64,000 nucleotides of DNA from Taiwanofungus camphoratus (GCA_003999685.1 CP021230.1:558001-622000); one strand, 5' to 3'. Counted from the first letter of the stretch, positions 11,922-24,120 are shown. Translations and numbers: made by a program. The notes: generated by a model not told the origin, from the letters alone.

Positions 11922-12798
11922 TTAGTACTATTCACAATATAGAATTGTTAGAAGGCGCTCAGAATGGGCATGAACCCATTTTGAATTTGATCTCTTCCCT
12001 CCGGCAGCATTCGACGCGTCGACTCAGTGATAGTACCCGAACCTGCCGCTTTTGCGCACAGAACCACACCCCTGGGCAGTGTATCTCGAGCTCAGACGCT
12101 TGAAGCCGTGCGCCCCATCGAGGGATGGGTAATATCCCGTTCATGAAAAAACCACATCTAGAGACCGCCTGCAACAGAGTGGCTCTCGTCTGCACAGGCT
12201 TGGCTTCTTGAACGTGGGTGCACCCAAGGTTGGCCCTGGGTATCCCAATGTAGACTCGGCCTTTGCTCGCAGGCCTTGAGCCTTTCAGCCATGCAAGCCT
12301 ATATGAAGAGTCGACTTAACAATGTTGGTCCGGCCTTAAGGCGAGCCACGACAATCTCTTGAAGTAGCCCGTCGGGTTTCGAACCCTGTGGGGGTTCGGG
12401 TACCGGGAGAAGAACGTGTCTCCTGCTGCTAGAATCGACCCTTTTACTCGGACATCTTCGCGCTAAGGGTCCACATATCTAAAGTGGCACTCACGTCGGG
12501 ATGAAATATCAGTGGCTTGATAAAGTAGTTTTCAAGGTGTAAATGGGGTTGCCTTCAGAGGAGAGGATATGATGAACCCGCCGACATTGTGCGTAAGAGG
12601 AATGCGCTACAACCAGTGGTCAGAGTGAGTGAGTGTATGGGTATTTACATAAATATTTGACAAGATATTAGGTTATCTGAGGGTTAAGGTTCACTTAGCT
12701 CATGATTTTCTCACGGACCCTTTACACGTCGTCCGTCATTTTAGCTGCGTTTCGAAGAATCCACGTTCTCAGTCTCTTCGTTTCATTCAGTGGGCACC
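11922..12798. other. Intergenic region between J-domain gene and ERD2
   Basis: This 0.9-kb divergent region should contain both promoters. No coding segment is recognised. A GC-rich block at about 12200-12480 contains a small hairpin (arms 12380-12386 and 12392-12398). It also carries, on the minus strand, a GGTTCGAAACC box resembling a pol III B box, but no tRNA cloverleaf can be drawn around it. Confidence 0.45.
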
Positions 12799-13844
12799 AT
12801 GAATTTCTTCAGGCTGTTTGGTTTGTGTCTCTTCAAGCAGCTCCTTGATAATGATGGTTGAACCGCCATTGTTCTTGCAAATCAGGAGATATGTCCCATT
12901 TGGCGTCCATATTGATCCTACTGCACAAGATTCAGACGACACGGTCATGTCGAGGTGAGTTTCCCTGTAGTGGGTGTATTCAAATGGTGGCTATTGTTGT
13001 GATGAAGCGGTCAGAAAGTGATACAAGGAATCTCGGGCTTACACACTCTGGTTGGTATCTTGTGCAGGCATATCGTTCAAGACGCAAGCTCTCTACGTCA
13101 CCGTATTCGTGACGCGCTACCTCGACCTGTTCTATGACTGGGTGTCGTTGTACAATTTTGCGATGAAAGTTTTCTTCATTGCAAGTAGCTGTTACATTCT
13201 GTACCTAATGAAGAGGAGATTCCGGTGAGTCTAGAACGGTCTTGCCATGTATTGTCATTCTACTCATGGAGTCGCCTCCCACTGTTGCCTCAACATGGCA
13301 ATGAATACCTTGATAGCCCCACTCACGACCCGTCGATCGACACCTTCCGAGTGGAATACCTAGTCGGACCGTGCATGATTCTTGCCCTCATCTTCCACTA
13401 CAAATTCAAAGTCACCGAGATCCTTTGGTCCTTCTCCATTTTTTTGGAGTCTGTCGCCATACTGCCTCAGCTCTTCATGCTGCAACGTACCGGCGAGGCC
13501 GAGACCATTACCACGCACTACTTGGCCGCGCTGGGCGCATATAGGGCCTTTTATATTCCTAATTGGATCTACAGGTACGCATTAGATACGGTTTTATCTC
13601 TACTTTCTCTGAAATACGGCGCAGATACTGGACGGAGGATGTGGTGGATCCGATTGCGGTCACAGCTGGGATTGTACAGACTGCATTGTACCTCGACTTC
13701 TTCTACGTCTACGTCACAAAGTGAGTTGCCCAATCTCCTTACCATAACAGTACTAATTTGTCCAATCCCGCTGTGACTCTTACATTGTAACTTCATGTAT
13801 CGAGTAGAGTATTACATGGTCAGAAGTTTGAGCTACCTGCATGA
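12799..13844 (+). CDS. ERD2: ER lumen protein-retaining receptor (HDEL/KDEL receptor)
   Basis: Seven-helix receptor that binds HDEL/KDEL-type ER residents in the Golgi and returns them to the ER in COPI vesicles. Six exons with consistent phases: 12799-12820, 12886-12954, 13068-13224, 13317-13574, 13625-13720 and 13808-13844. The product begins [20 protein letters not shown]. It carries the hallmark segments [93 protein letters not shown] and [20 protein letters not shown]. It ends in a short cytosolic tail [11 protein letters not shown]. Length of about 212 residues equals the family norm. Confidence 0.96.
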
Positions 13845-14164
13845 ATATTACGTCCCAAAAGTAATGCATATGGACTCTTTCCTTGGTCGTTCAGAGTCCC
13901 ATATTCTTTGCGATTGAAACAAAAATTGCAGATCGAGTAACACGTGAGAATGGAGTTGCCAGTGCATAGCCAAATGAGCGATCGTACGTGTAGCTGCGAC
14001 GTGTGTAACCGAAAAGTCTGCTCAGTCGGCCGGCACACTGGGGCCGTTATCCTATCGTCCGTTCTTACTTGCCACGACACATAGCGAGTGGTCACTGTAT
14101 TTCTAGCTCTTTTACACGCTCTTTACTATATCTGTGCATCGTCGAATTATCACTCGACGTTGCC

Positions 14165-16182
14165 ATGATGCTGCTGAGATGCATGCTACTTAGCTTGGGC
14201 CTGTTTCCGCTCAGAGTGTTCGCGGTGTTAGATTCAAAGCTGGGAAATCAAACCATTGACCGAGTAAGTGTGTCGTTCTAAAGGATGGAAGATAATGAAT
14301 GTGTTTTTGTCTCGTTAAAAACGGCGCGGTATGCATGAGGCAGTCCCAGACAGCCGGCTAGCTTTTTCTTGGAGAGGGTGGTGATCAAGCCGGGTCAGGC
14401 GAGGTTGGCAGACCAACCCAGCGAACAGAAGAGGGAGAGATGCTTCCGATTAGATGAATGCGTTCACTCATATATTCGCATGCTCTCGCGACGTACGTGC
14501 TCATTGACGCTTGACACGTCCTAGACTATCTCCCTCCGAACACATTCGCTATACGCACCATATATTGACCAAGACTTGCAAAATCGGTGCGTTAACATGT
14601 TGTCTAGGACACTGTGGTCACGGATTCGATCTGACGTATCTGCATGGCATCCAGCTGGTGGGATTTTGGCGCAGACTCGTATGTGGTAAGCCTCGATATT
14701 CGTCCGCTCAAAAGCCTGCGCATCTTGACTTACCTCCTTGTGCCGTCTTTAGAACACAAACAAACACATCCGGCTGACCCGCAACCGGCCATCACAAATG
14801 GTACAATGCTAAACTAGCGAACTCGAGTTGTATGCACTGAATGCCTCGATTTCCCAGGGTTGGCTGTGGTCCCGCATACCACTGACGGCAGCGAATTGGA
14901 TTGTTGAAGTTGAGTTCAAGGTAAAGTTCCTTGTCCATTTTCAACTTCCTGGACATTGTTCGCTGTTTGCCCGGGAATGTTGCGCTGCACTTGTCCTCTC
15001 GCTTTCTACTGTGTGAGTTGATAGTCACCGCGCATGTCGTTAGATCTCGGGCGACACAAGCCACCTTTATGGTGACGGTCTGGCGTTCTGGCTGACAACA
15101 TCACGGGCGCAGCCAGGGCCAGTATACGGTAGCATAGGTACGTTTGTTTGCTGCTCCTTGCGGTCTCTTCCTTGTGATTGACGAGATATGCCGAACAACG
15201 TCTCTATCACGCCTCTCATTACATAGACAACTTCGAAGGCCTAGGTATCTTCCTCGACACGTAAGTCTTATCCTGGTAAACCACAAGTAGGAAAATGCGA
15301 CTTGAAATTAAATTTGTTGTCATCTAGATACGCAAATTCGCGCCATCCATACTCCTTTCCTCGTATTGTTGGTATGCTGGGAGATGGTAAGACCAGCTAT
15401 GACCAAGCGGGCGACGGCGAAAAGACCAATATTGGTGCTTGCTCTGTAAGTTGTCTCCCTGTGCCTTTTTCGATGGGGTCTTGGTTTGTCTGAACTAATA
15501 TGCTGCAGGCCAACTACCGCCGTACCAATGTTGCAACAAAATTGAGAGTATCATACGTCAGGGATAACTACCTTAATGTGGGTATTTCACTTTTCAACCT
15601 ACCGGTGATTCTTATTACACATTGTTTTACCCACACACGCGGGTCAGGTTAAAGTCCAGTACCGAGCGTGTAAGTACCTATTTATTTGTGGTTGCACACA
15701 GTACTAGAGAACTAAGTCATTAATCTATCTCATTTCCACTGACAAGGGGACGACTGGGTCGAGTGTTTCACGGTTCACGGGATCCGTCTTCCCACTGTCC
15801 CATACCTCGGCTTCTCTGCCATGACTGGCGACGTGTCGGACAACCATGAGTATGCATCTTCACCTATACATTTAATTTGGCCACCAATCCCTCATTGTTG
15901 ATTTGCAGCATTATCAGTGTTGCCACGTATTCCGCCATACTCTCGAGTCCAGATAATCAACGCGACCAGCTCAAGGGCGCACCCAAAATTCCCGCGCCTC
16001 CATCCTGGTTATGGACCATCGTCAAGGTGGCTCTTGTTTTGACAGCTCTCGCAGGCGTCTTGTATGCGTACAAGACTTACGTACTAACACAAGCATCTGG
16101 AAAAGGACTAGGGAGTGCGTTTTCGGGGAGGAGAAGTGGTGGTTTTGGTGCCGGGTTGTATGCGGACGCCAAAAGATTCTGA
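14165..16182 (+). CDS. VIP36/ERGIC-53-like L-type lectin cargo receptor
   Basis: Type I membrane lectin of the early secretory pathway that recognises high-mannose glycoproteins. Exon 1 encodes a signal peptide (MMLLRCMLLSLGLFPLRVFA). Spliced segments follow the legume-lectin-like fold: ISLRTHSLYAPYIDQDLQNR, WWDFGADSYV, NTNKHIRLTRNRPSQM, GWLWSRIPLTAANWIVEVEF, SGDTSHLYGDGLAFWLT, DNFEGLGIFLDT (carbohydrate and Ca2+ site region), YANSRHPYSFPRIVGMLGDG, the conserved CSANYRRT and then AWDDWVECFTVHGI. One C-terminal membrane helix (LWTIVKVALVLTALAGVLYAY) is followed by a short tail rich in Gly and Ser ending DAKRF. About ten short introns; an exon of roughly 30 nt encodes the WWDFGADSYV segment. 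A dilysine signal is not evident. Confidence 0.9.
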
Positions 16183-16634
16183 TTTTCGGTTTCCTCGCTC
16201 AGGGACTGGTCTGGGTGATGTATATACTGTTACGCTAATTATTGCACTCGCCCTCGGGAGGATTTACCAATGCTGTCAATCAACGGAACACGAGTTGTAC
16301 CTTATCAAAATGTCGTGGTAGATCATATCACTCTCAGAAAGGAAATGATATGCCCATATGTGGAAAGTTGCAATGTCAGATAATGTGAATATGCTGTGTC
16401 AGCTAAGGACTCCGCTGAGTCCGCTCTGAGCCTAGCGTATTCGGAGTTGTAGTACCCAATTAGCGCTTCGACGGCTTGCGGTCACTCAACTCGGCTTTTG
16501 TTGGTTATAGTCACCTCCAACGCAGTATCTACAATACCAGAAACGTTGCATAGCTAGTGACACAGACGAACACGAATTCAACGCCACAAGACTTACCGGC
16601 TGAAGGGGGCACGACCGTGACAAGTCACATCCTA

Positions 16635-18357
16635 ATGTCTGCGGCTCACGAGTTTGACGAGGCCTGGTTGGCCGGTCCCGACGGTCATAAATTCTATACA
16701 CGCACATACAAGGCTGCCGACGTCCCTCAAGCAGTTATTCTCTTCATACACGGATTTGCCGAACACATAGCGCGCTATGAGCACGCCCATCGTGATTGGG
16801 CTGATCGCGGCTTCACTGTGTTCACGTACGATCAGCGCGGGTTTGGTCGCACCGCGCTTGATGCGGAGCATCATAGCAAGGACAGTGCATATGGGAAGAC
16901 CCGCTTCAGCAACCAGATGCGCGATATCGAGTGGTGGACGCGACGTTTGAAGGAAGAACAGTCAAAGCTGCCGTTGTTCCTAGTCGGACAGTCTATGGTA
17001 TGTTCTGAGTCTGTTAATTTGATCTAAGCAGATAAGGTGATGTAGTACGCAGGGCGGACAACTGGCACTGGCTTTCCCAACTCGCGTAGAAAGTCCGCCA
17101 TCGAAGGAGGCCGTGAGCATGATCTCGGGAGTAATTGCATCCAGTCCGCTTCTCCTGCAAACCTTCCCTGCTTCCAAGTTACTTCGATGGGTAGGCGAGA
17201 AAGCTGCTTTTGTACTGCCCTGGATGCCCTTCCCGGCGGAGGTACATGCCGAGGTGGGTACATTCTTTCTAAATTTCTTTGACCTAGGTTTCGTAGTGGT
17301 ATATTCCTCACGGTTCTTCCCTTTGTCGTGATCTATATTCAGTGTCCGATCTTGAATTATTTCTTTCGTTGTATATATGTGGTCGGTCAAAATGCTAATC
17401 ACTCGTTAGAACCTCTCACATGACCCAGCGGTCAATGATGCAGTTAGTAAGGATCCCCTGTTCAAGGAAAGAGGCACCTTACGCGGGCTCGCAGATATGC
17501 TGGGCGCGGTAAGTCGTCTGTCTTGAACGACTTCCTCGCATTTTCATTGACGTCGGAACACCAGGGTGAGCAGCTTTTGTGGAATGACTATAGGAATTGG
17601 CCCAAGAACCTTCCCGTAAGTCTCCCTAAATGAAGAATCTCAATAAAATTCTAGGGATAGATGCATACACTTACCGCTCCGACAGGTCCTTATACTCCAC
17701 GGCACTGACGATAAAGTAAGTGTGTACAAAGCAGGTTTTGTGCTTCTTTCCCGAGTCTCGTCGTTCCAGGGCTGAAGGAAGCATCGGCACAGGTAACCTC
17801 GTGCACAGCATCCGAAGAATTCTTCAACAAGCTTGATGCCGAAGACAAGAAGCTCTCTTTATATCCGGTAAGAGATCAACATTCGAGATAACTCTTCATG
17901 AACAGCATCACTTCTCTGACCACTCCGGATTCTCCGGGGCACGAAGCACGGGGATTGGAAATTGTTGCATCCGTGGCACAAGGAAACGGAAGGGTCTTGA
18001 GCGAAAACCTGGATGTAATATAGACCAGTGTCCTCCAGGCTGATCTATGCTACTTCCCGGTCGGCACTTTCCCTCATGCATGTCGTGAAAGAAGTCATCG
18101 ACCCTAGCTGCATAAGCAAACTATACATCGATCATAGACGAGTTAGATCATGAGTCACTTGCATGGTCAAGAAATGTTTCACTGGTCATCCCACCCAATA
18201 CTAAGTCTTGTTTTGCTGATGGGCCACATCACAGGATGCTTATCATGAGCTTTCCAATGAACCCAACGGTGTCAAGGAGAAGTTTATTGACGAATGTATC
18301 TCATGGGTTCAAGCACATCTTCCACGGCCTGGTGATGCACCCATGTCAAAGCTCTGA
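16635..18357 (+). CDS. YJU3: Monoglyceride lipase (Yju3 type alpha/beta hydrolase)
   Basis: Serine hydrolase expected to cleave monoacylglycerols. Start ATG at 16635 (MSAAHEFDEAWLAGPDGHKF). Family signatures include VILFIHGFAEHIARYEHAH (HG oxyanion motif), FTVFTYDQRGFGRT and LFLVGQSM|GGQLAL. The nucleophile elbow GQSMG is split by an intron at about 16996-17050. Next come VIASSPLLLQTFPASKL, NLSHDPAVNDAV and GLADMLG. VLILHGTDDKVT holds the probable catalytic Asp, and YHELSNEP holds the catalytic His. Stop at 18355-18357. Introns are 50-90 nt except the last (about 17870-18234), which is roughly 365 nt. A MITE-like element begins 117 bp after the stop. Confidence 0.9.
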
Positions 18358-18474
18358 TTGGGTGCATGGGGACTTTGGAAGATGACAAGTGTAGTAAGTC
18401 ACAACTGACGTACTTATTGTTTGAGCTACACACGTTTCTGTAGCTGTTTATGACGCAGAATACCGTACAACGTA

Positions 18475-18824
18475 CTGTGCCATTTCGACCAACTGTTCAC
18501 GGGTTGTGACTGTGACACCATATTTTGGTCAGTTTACCAGTTCAAAGGCCGGTGTGACGGTGGACAAAAACTCCGAGTTCAGTTCATGATGTCAAAATTC
18601 GGCGTGTTTGCTGGTCTATTTTCTTAAAATATCCTTCCATTTTAGTGCTGCTCTCATTTTGACACCAGAATGCATCGGGAGTCTGATAAATATGATTTTT
18701 GTTAGTGTGACATTTGACCGCGCAGCCAGTTCAGAGGTCGAAGTGACAAGTGACAAATCTGAACTCGACACCAGTTCAAAGGGTGCTGTGACGCGTGACT
18801 GAACAGTTGGTCGAAATGGCACAG
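18475..18824. mobile_element. MITE-like non-autonomous DNA transposon (350 bp)
   Basis: The two ends are perfect 25-bp inverted repeats, starting CTGTGCCATTTCGACCAACT and reading the same on the opposite strand at 18800-18824. Both sides are flanked by TA, compatible with a TA target duplication as in Tc1/mariner-type elements; the identity could extend 1-3 bp further (GTAC symmetry). Inside are three direct copies of CCAGTTCANAGG, each followed a few bases later by GTGAC (18538-18549, 18726-18737, 18771-18782), like subterminal transposase-binding sites. There is no coding capacity. The intact arms suggest a fairly recent insertion. Confidence 0.82.
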
Positions 18825-19479
18825 TACTCCTGATCTCATACCAATCTCAACTGCCTCGCTCCCACGCGACCGCTGAGACTTCATTGCGCGATGAGATGGA
18901 GAACATTTTCAATTGAGGAGGATAAGCCAAGATGGTATCATCAATCTCATTCCGGCTGAACTTCGTGAAGTTTTTATTGTTTGCTAGAAGGCGCTTGTGA
19001 GGGTAGTTTCAAATGGAGTTTCAGACGCATGAAAACATCTCCGTCTTGTAGAATTGTAGAATCGAAACACTGATGGCATGTGGTCCGTGCGCTGATGCCA
19101 TGGTAAGTGTGGGAAAACAATAATCTCGAGATACTCTGTTCGGCGATAGCAAGGGTCGCTCTCGGACTCCCGCCTTATTCTTGTTCTTCGATTCTCGTTT
19201 TCGCTGTCGCCCTGCCCGTTCTCCCCAAGTCTTCCTTCTTTGTGGGTGGGCAGCCGTGAATTCAAGAGCTTTTCCTTTAAATAATCCTATCTATCGCACC
19301 TCACCGCCCTCTTTTTTTGTGCGTGTCATTTTTTGAAAACCAACTCCACCACACTCTTTTGCTAGAGTTCCTAACCCGCTTTTGCGCACCCCACACTCTC
19401 TAACTTGCCTTCTATCGCTTTTTCTCCGTTACCTACCTCCTCCGTCCATTTTATCCGTACTCCCTCCCGTCATCGCAAT
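18825..19479. promoter_or_regulatory. MRN1 upstream region with long pyrimidine-rich leader
   Basis: The ~200 bp before the MRN1 start (about 19280-19479) are strongly C/T-rich on the plus strand, including runs such as CCGCCCTCTTTTTTTGTGCG. Such CT tracts are typical of core promoters and 5' leaders of well-expressed fungal genes. No clear TATA box is seen. I infer that transcription starts within or just before this tract. Confidence 0.45.
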
Positions 19480-21873
19480 ATGGACGACTCCCAGACAGCT
19501 TTTGTCACCCAATACCCTGGTTACAATTTTGATCTCGATATGATGAAGGTGCGCTGTTGAATGGATCGTAATATGTTCACCTGCATGTTGATGGACGCGT
19601 TCGACTCCTTTCTCCACTCACAGAGGTCTATGGATAGCGTTGGTGGTCCTGATGCCAAGAAGGCGCGCTGGTCCCCTACGTCGTTTGGCGCATCTAACGG
19701 TGCCAACGGACTCTCATCTACTCCTGCGAATCGCGACGCGTTTGCCAACTACGGTTATGGTCCTCAGGCGAACATTGCGCAGTCTGGATTCAACAACTCG
19801 CCACCCTCGGGTGGCTTCGGTGGAAACCCGCTTTACTCTACTCCTCAGTTGACCATCAACACGGCCACGGCGACGAACGGTATGCCGTCGCAGATGAGTC
19901 CTAACACTGCGGGTCCGTTTACCCCCCAGCAGCAGCAGCCACCATCTGCGAACGGCAATAATAACAACGGGCCTTATGGTGCTGGCTTTGGCGGATATAA
20001 TATGTTGGGGATGGGCCTGCCTGCCATGGGCGTACTTGGTGGATTCCCTTACAACGCGCACATGGCGAATTTTGCGCAGGTAAGTGATTCGTGAACACTG
20101 CTCCTACAGGCACGCTCATTACGACGTAGAACTTGAACCAGCAACGGCTGCCGTCGCTACAGATTCCGGGCGCGCAGGCTGGCCCGTACTCTCCCGCAGC
20201 GATCACTGCAGCCCTATCTGCGCAAAACAACGCCACTGGCCGCACTGTCTACGTCGGCAACTTGCCCGCGACCGCCTCGGTTGATGAATTGTTGAATTTA
20301 GTTCACTTCGGGCCGCTTGAGTCCATCCGGGTCCTACCCGAAAAGTCTTGTGTCTTCCTGTCATTTTTAGACGGCGCAACCGCTGCGGCATTCCATGCTG
20401 ATGCACTGATCAAGAAACTGTCTCTACACGGACAAGAGCTCAAGATTGGATGGGGAAAGCCATCGGCTGTTCCAAGTCAGGTTGTTTTAGCGATCCAGCA
20501 GAGCAACGCGAGCCGCAATGTCTACCTTGGTGGACTCGATGAGAACATTACGGAAGAACAGTTAAGGGACGACTTGAGCCGTTTTGGTTTGATCGACCAA
20601 GTCAAAATTGTTCGTGACAAGAACATTGGCTTCGTCCACTTCTTAAGCATTTCGATCGCGACAAAGGTAGTCACTATCCTCCACGTACCTTTGAAGCAGT
20701 CTCATTCCTAGGTTTTCAGGTCGTGAACACGCTCCCCACGGAGCCAGCATGGGCTGGCAAGCGCGTCAATTATGGCAAAGATCGCTGTGCCTACATTCCT
20801 AAGTCGCAACAGGCTGCAGCACAAGCTGCGCAGGCCGCTGCAGCACAGTCGTTGGTTGCGCAATCCGCCGCTGCATCACTTTCACCGCTCCAGACGAATC
20901 AGCCGAACGCGTTTGCGTCGCCGTTGACACCATACATGCCGTTCTCACCGGATGCATTGCAGGGTATGACCGGTAGCCAGGGCCTGAACCGTACCGTGTA
21001 CTTGGGTAACATCCACCCGGAGACGACCACGGAGGATCTTTGCAATGCGATCCGCGGTGGTGTCTTGCAGAGCTTGAGGTATATGCAGGATAAGCACATT
21101 GCTGTTAGTCATCCTCTGTTTTTTGCTCCATTTTTATGATGGTTCTATTTCTTATATTTTGTTATTTCATCTTCACCCCATTTAGTTTGTGACTTTCATT
21201 GATCCCGCGGCTGCTCTTACTTTCTTCCAAGTCGCATCGTACCAGGGCCTGACCCTGAACAATCGTCGTCTGAAGATTGGCTGGGGAAAGAACGCGGGAC
21301 CGTTGCCCCCGGCACTTGCACTTGCAGTTCACTCAGGTGCTACTAGGAACGTGTACGTGGGTAATGTTGAAGACTTCGACACTTTCAACGAGGAGAAATT
21401 GAAGAGGGACTTTGGTGAATATGGTGATATAGAGCTTGTCAACTTCTTGAAGGAGAAGTGAGTATCTCGGCTATTACCTGTCTCTATGAAAATGTCGGAC
21501 GTCCATGTTGCTGACCCGCTTTCGTTCCAGGAACTGTGCATTTGTGAACTTCACGAACATCTCGAATGCGATCAAGGCTATTGATGGGGTCAAGAACAAA
21601 CCTGACTACGCAAATCTACGCATTGCTCACGGCAAGGATCGATGTGCTAATGCGCCACGGTCAGGCCCACAGGGCGGTTCAGGTGCTCGTCGGTCTGCTA
21701 GCGGCAACGGCCCGTCTTCCGCGGGACCAGCGAGCGCTGTGGAACCTGGCGCTGAAGGGGGCAATTCCGAGACTCTGCTGGGCGAAGATGACATCAAGGA
21801 TGAGCCCGTCGATTTGATCGTAACTCCTGTGGATGGAGTAGCAGTGGAAGGCGTCGCCGTCGCCGCGATCTAG
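19480..21873 (+). CDS. MRN1: MRN1/Nrd1-type RNA-binding protein with four RRMs
   Basis: Cytoplasmic RNA-binding regulator related to yeast Mrn1 and fission-yeast Nrd1/Msa2. Exons: 19480-19548, 19624-20079, 20130-20666, 20720-21103, 21186-21457 and 21531-21873. After [17 protein letters not shown] comes a ~200-residue low-complexity region rich in Asn, Gly, Gln and Pro (with QQQQPP and [17 protein letters not shown]). Four RRMs follow, with RNP2/RNP1-like pairs: RTVYVGNLP / [18 protein letters not shown] / [18 protein letters not shown] / [15 protein letters not shown] / CAFVNFTN. The linker LKIGWGK occurs after RRM1 and RRM3, and the related [10 protein letters not shown] after RRM2. The Ala-rich linker [15 protein letters not shown] separates RRM2 and RRM3. 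The C-terminus is acidic, ending [11 protein letters not shown]. The architecture matches the family well. Confidence 0.88.
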
Positions 21874-22827
21874 GTGCTCATGTCATTGCTGCTAATTCGT
21901 TGTCTGCCGGCGTTGTACGTTCGGTCGCTATTTGGATACCCCATCTCCCTCGCTCGCCTGTCTATATGTGAACGCCTATGATCACCTGCTGTCTATCCTT
22001 CCCGCTCTGGATTGAAGCCCTCGCGATGATGATTCCCTAAAAATACACTCACCAGTGGATGAAGAGAGGTCGGTTCCGGATCCGCATTCCGTCTCGTATT
22101 GTTATGTTCGTCTGCCACCTTCAGCTCTCCTTTAAGTAATGAGAGAGCTCTGGCGAACGTGAACTCGCAGGCGGGCCGATATCCTGCATACATTCGCGGA
22201 CCTTGGGCTATTGGTTGTTCCCTCTTTATCAACTTGTCTTTCGTCTAGTCCCTACTCTTTCTTTTTCAGCTATCATACTTGCCCTATCCCTTCCCCCTCC
22301 CATAGTCAGCGATGTAGTGTTCCCGTTGTTGCATCCTTGCACAGTATGAACGATGATTGGCTGATTGATTCCCCTTTTCTCTCGATACCGGTACGATACT
22401 CGACTGACATAACGATGCGTTAATTCTGCGTGTATCTTTTCCTCTGTGAATCAATCAACAAGAGATCCTGTCCTGGTGTGCGTGACTTCAGGTGCCCAGA
22501 AAATTGCGAGGTCTAGTCAATTAGTCCAAGACCGAGTACTCCAGATGGACATTATTACACAAGTCGACGATGACAGTCCTGATAGTTCTTCATTCCTTGG
22601 TCAAAGGTATCCTTCTCTAAATCAACGTCTTGCAACGCAGTGCGAGCTGTACACTAGAGAAATTTAAAGAGAAGACGAAGAACAGGTTTGAGGCAGGCTT
22701 GCATCACATGATGCTGCCTGCAACGCGCATCGACGAGCGCGGCCATCATACGTATCATTGAACAGACTGGAAGTCACCTTCACATTGCTGCCTTCAGACC
22801 GCCTCGGTCGTGAACACCCGCCACGAG

Positions 22828-23528
22828 ATGAATTTGTCGCTATATACTGTAACCGCTTTCCTGATCATTGATACCGATGGACATCGCGTATTGGCCAAAT
22901 ATTACCACCCGAAGAGTCATCCGCAAGGTGAACCGCAGAAGCTGCGCACACTGAAGGAGCAACGGGCCTTTGAGAAAGGTCTGTGGCAGAAAACTAAAAA
23001 AGCTGGAGGTATGTCTATTGCAGTGGACTCGATCGAAACAGTCAATTCACGCTACTTGACACCGGATTGCGACTTAATGATGCCAATCCTCAGGCGACAT
23101 CATTCTATACGACTCCCATCTGGCAGTCTACAAGCACTCGCTTGACCTAATATTCTATCTCATCGGTGACCCATCAGAAAATGAACTCATGTTGCACTCG
23201 GCGCTCGTCGCCTTCTCTGACGCAGTGCACATGCTCCTCCGGAATCAAGTCGAGAAGCGGGGAGTGCTCGAGAACTTGGACTTGGTGCTGCTGTGTCTAG
23301 ACGAGACGATCGATGACGGGTGTGTCTGCTCACCGTTGTCTTTGACTTAACCATACGTTGACGCGCTTGTTGCTCAGGGTGATCGTCGAGACGGACTCGA
23401 CGACGATCGCATCAAGGGTCAGCCGACCAAAGGCTGACACGACAGAGATTGTCATTAACGAGCAGACGCTTATGAATGCGTACCAGACAGTCAAGGAGAA
23501 GATGCAACAGCGGATGGGACAGTTGTAA
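22828..23528 (+). CDS. RET3: Coatomer subunit zeta (COPI)
   Basis: Small longin-fold subunit of the COPI F-subcomplex, needed for Golgi-to-ER retrograde vesicles. Three exons: 22828-23008, 23094-23319 and 23378-23528, all in phase. The first reads MNLSLYTVTAFLIIDTDGHR then VLAKYYHPKSHPQG and LRTLKEQRAFEKGLWQKTKK. The second gives GDIILYDSHLAVYKHSLDLI then FYLIGDPSENELMLHSALV and LDLVLLCLDETIDDG. The third gives VIVETDSTTIASRVSRPK and a C-terminal helix (LMNAYQTVKEKMQQRMGQL). The protein of about 185 residues is full length. It sits between MRN1 and a phosphoesterase gene on the same strand, each with its own intergenic region. Confidence 0.94.
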
Positions 23529-24112
23529 TGTATATAAACTCACGTATGCGTGCTGTCGCCTTACTCTTCGCGATATTGACTAGGATTTCTCAGCTGAGTG
23601 ACAGAGCCGGTCTTGTTGCATCGCATCTTAGGCGGTTTTATATATACCATTAGCGGAACCCTTCTGCTCGGCGTCCACCTCTGGGCAGTCGTCACTTGCT
23701 TTGTTTCCTATCCGAGCATTCCTTGCAGATGCGTACTTCAACGATTGTGTTCCTCGTTGGGAGCCTTTTCCCCTCCTTCCGGTTACACGGAACGTGCTTG
23801 CAGTATACATATGCGTGCCATGTCAGTCGTGCCCACATGGACGGAAAGAGCCGCCGGACATATATAGCATACTGAGCATGTGTGCCCCCCGGCTTGAGCA
23901 AAGTAATAGCGCACGTTCTTGCACATTAGGCGGAGCTGTCAGTGTCAGACGTTGAACAGACGAGGTTCACGAGAACGGTAGGGTTTGCAGCGGATTCGCA
24001 TACTTATTGGCCTGAGGTACAGTGCTACGCATGGCCAGGGACCATGCGTGTACCGGTTCTTGCGAATGCTCCCATCAACGTCCTATCAGCATTCCTGTCT
24101 GACCTGTATTTG

Positions 24113-24120
24113 TATATAAG
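24113..24120 (+). promoter_or_regulatory. Probable TATA box of the metallophosphoesterase gene
   Basis: TATATAAG about 75 bp upstream of the ATG at 24194, in an otherwise non-repetitive intergenic region. The position suits a TATA element with a short 5' leader. Inferred from sequence and spacing only. Confidence 0.45.

Noticed and set aside
12365-12400. tRNA candidate based on GGTTCGAAACC on the minus strand
   Set aside because: No acceptor stem, anticodon arm or D arm can be paired around it; the T stem has only three good pairs.
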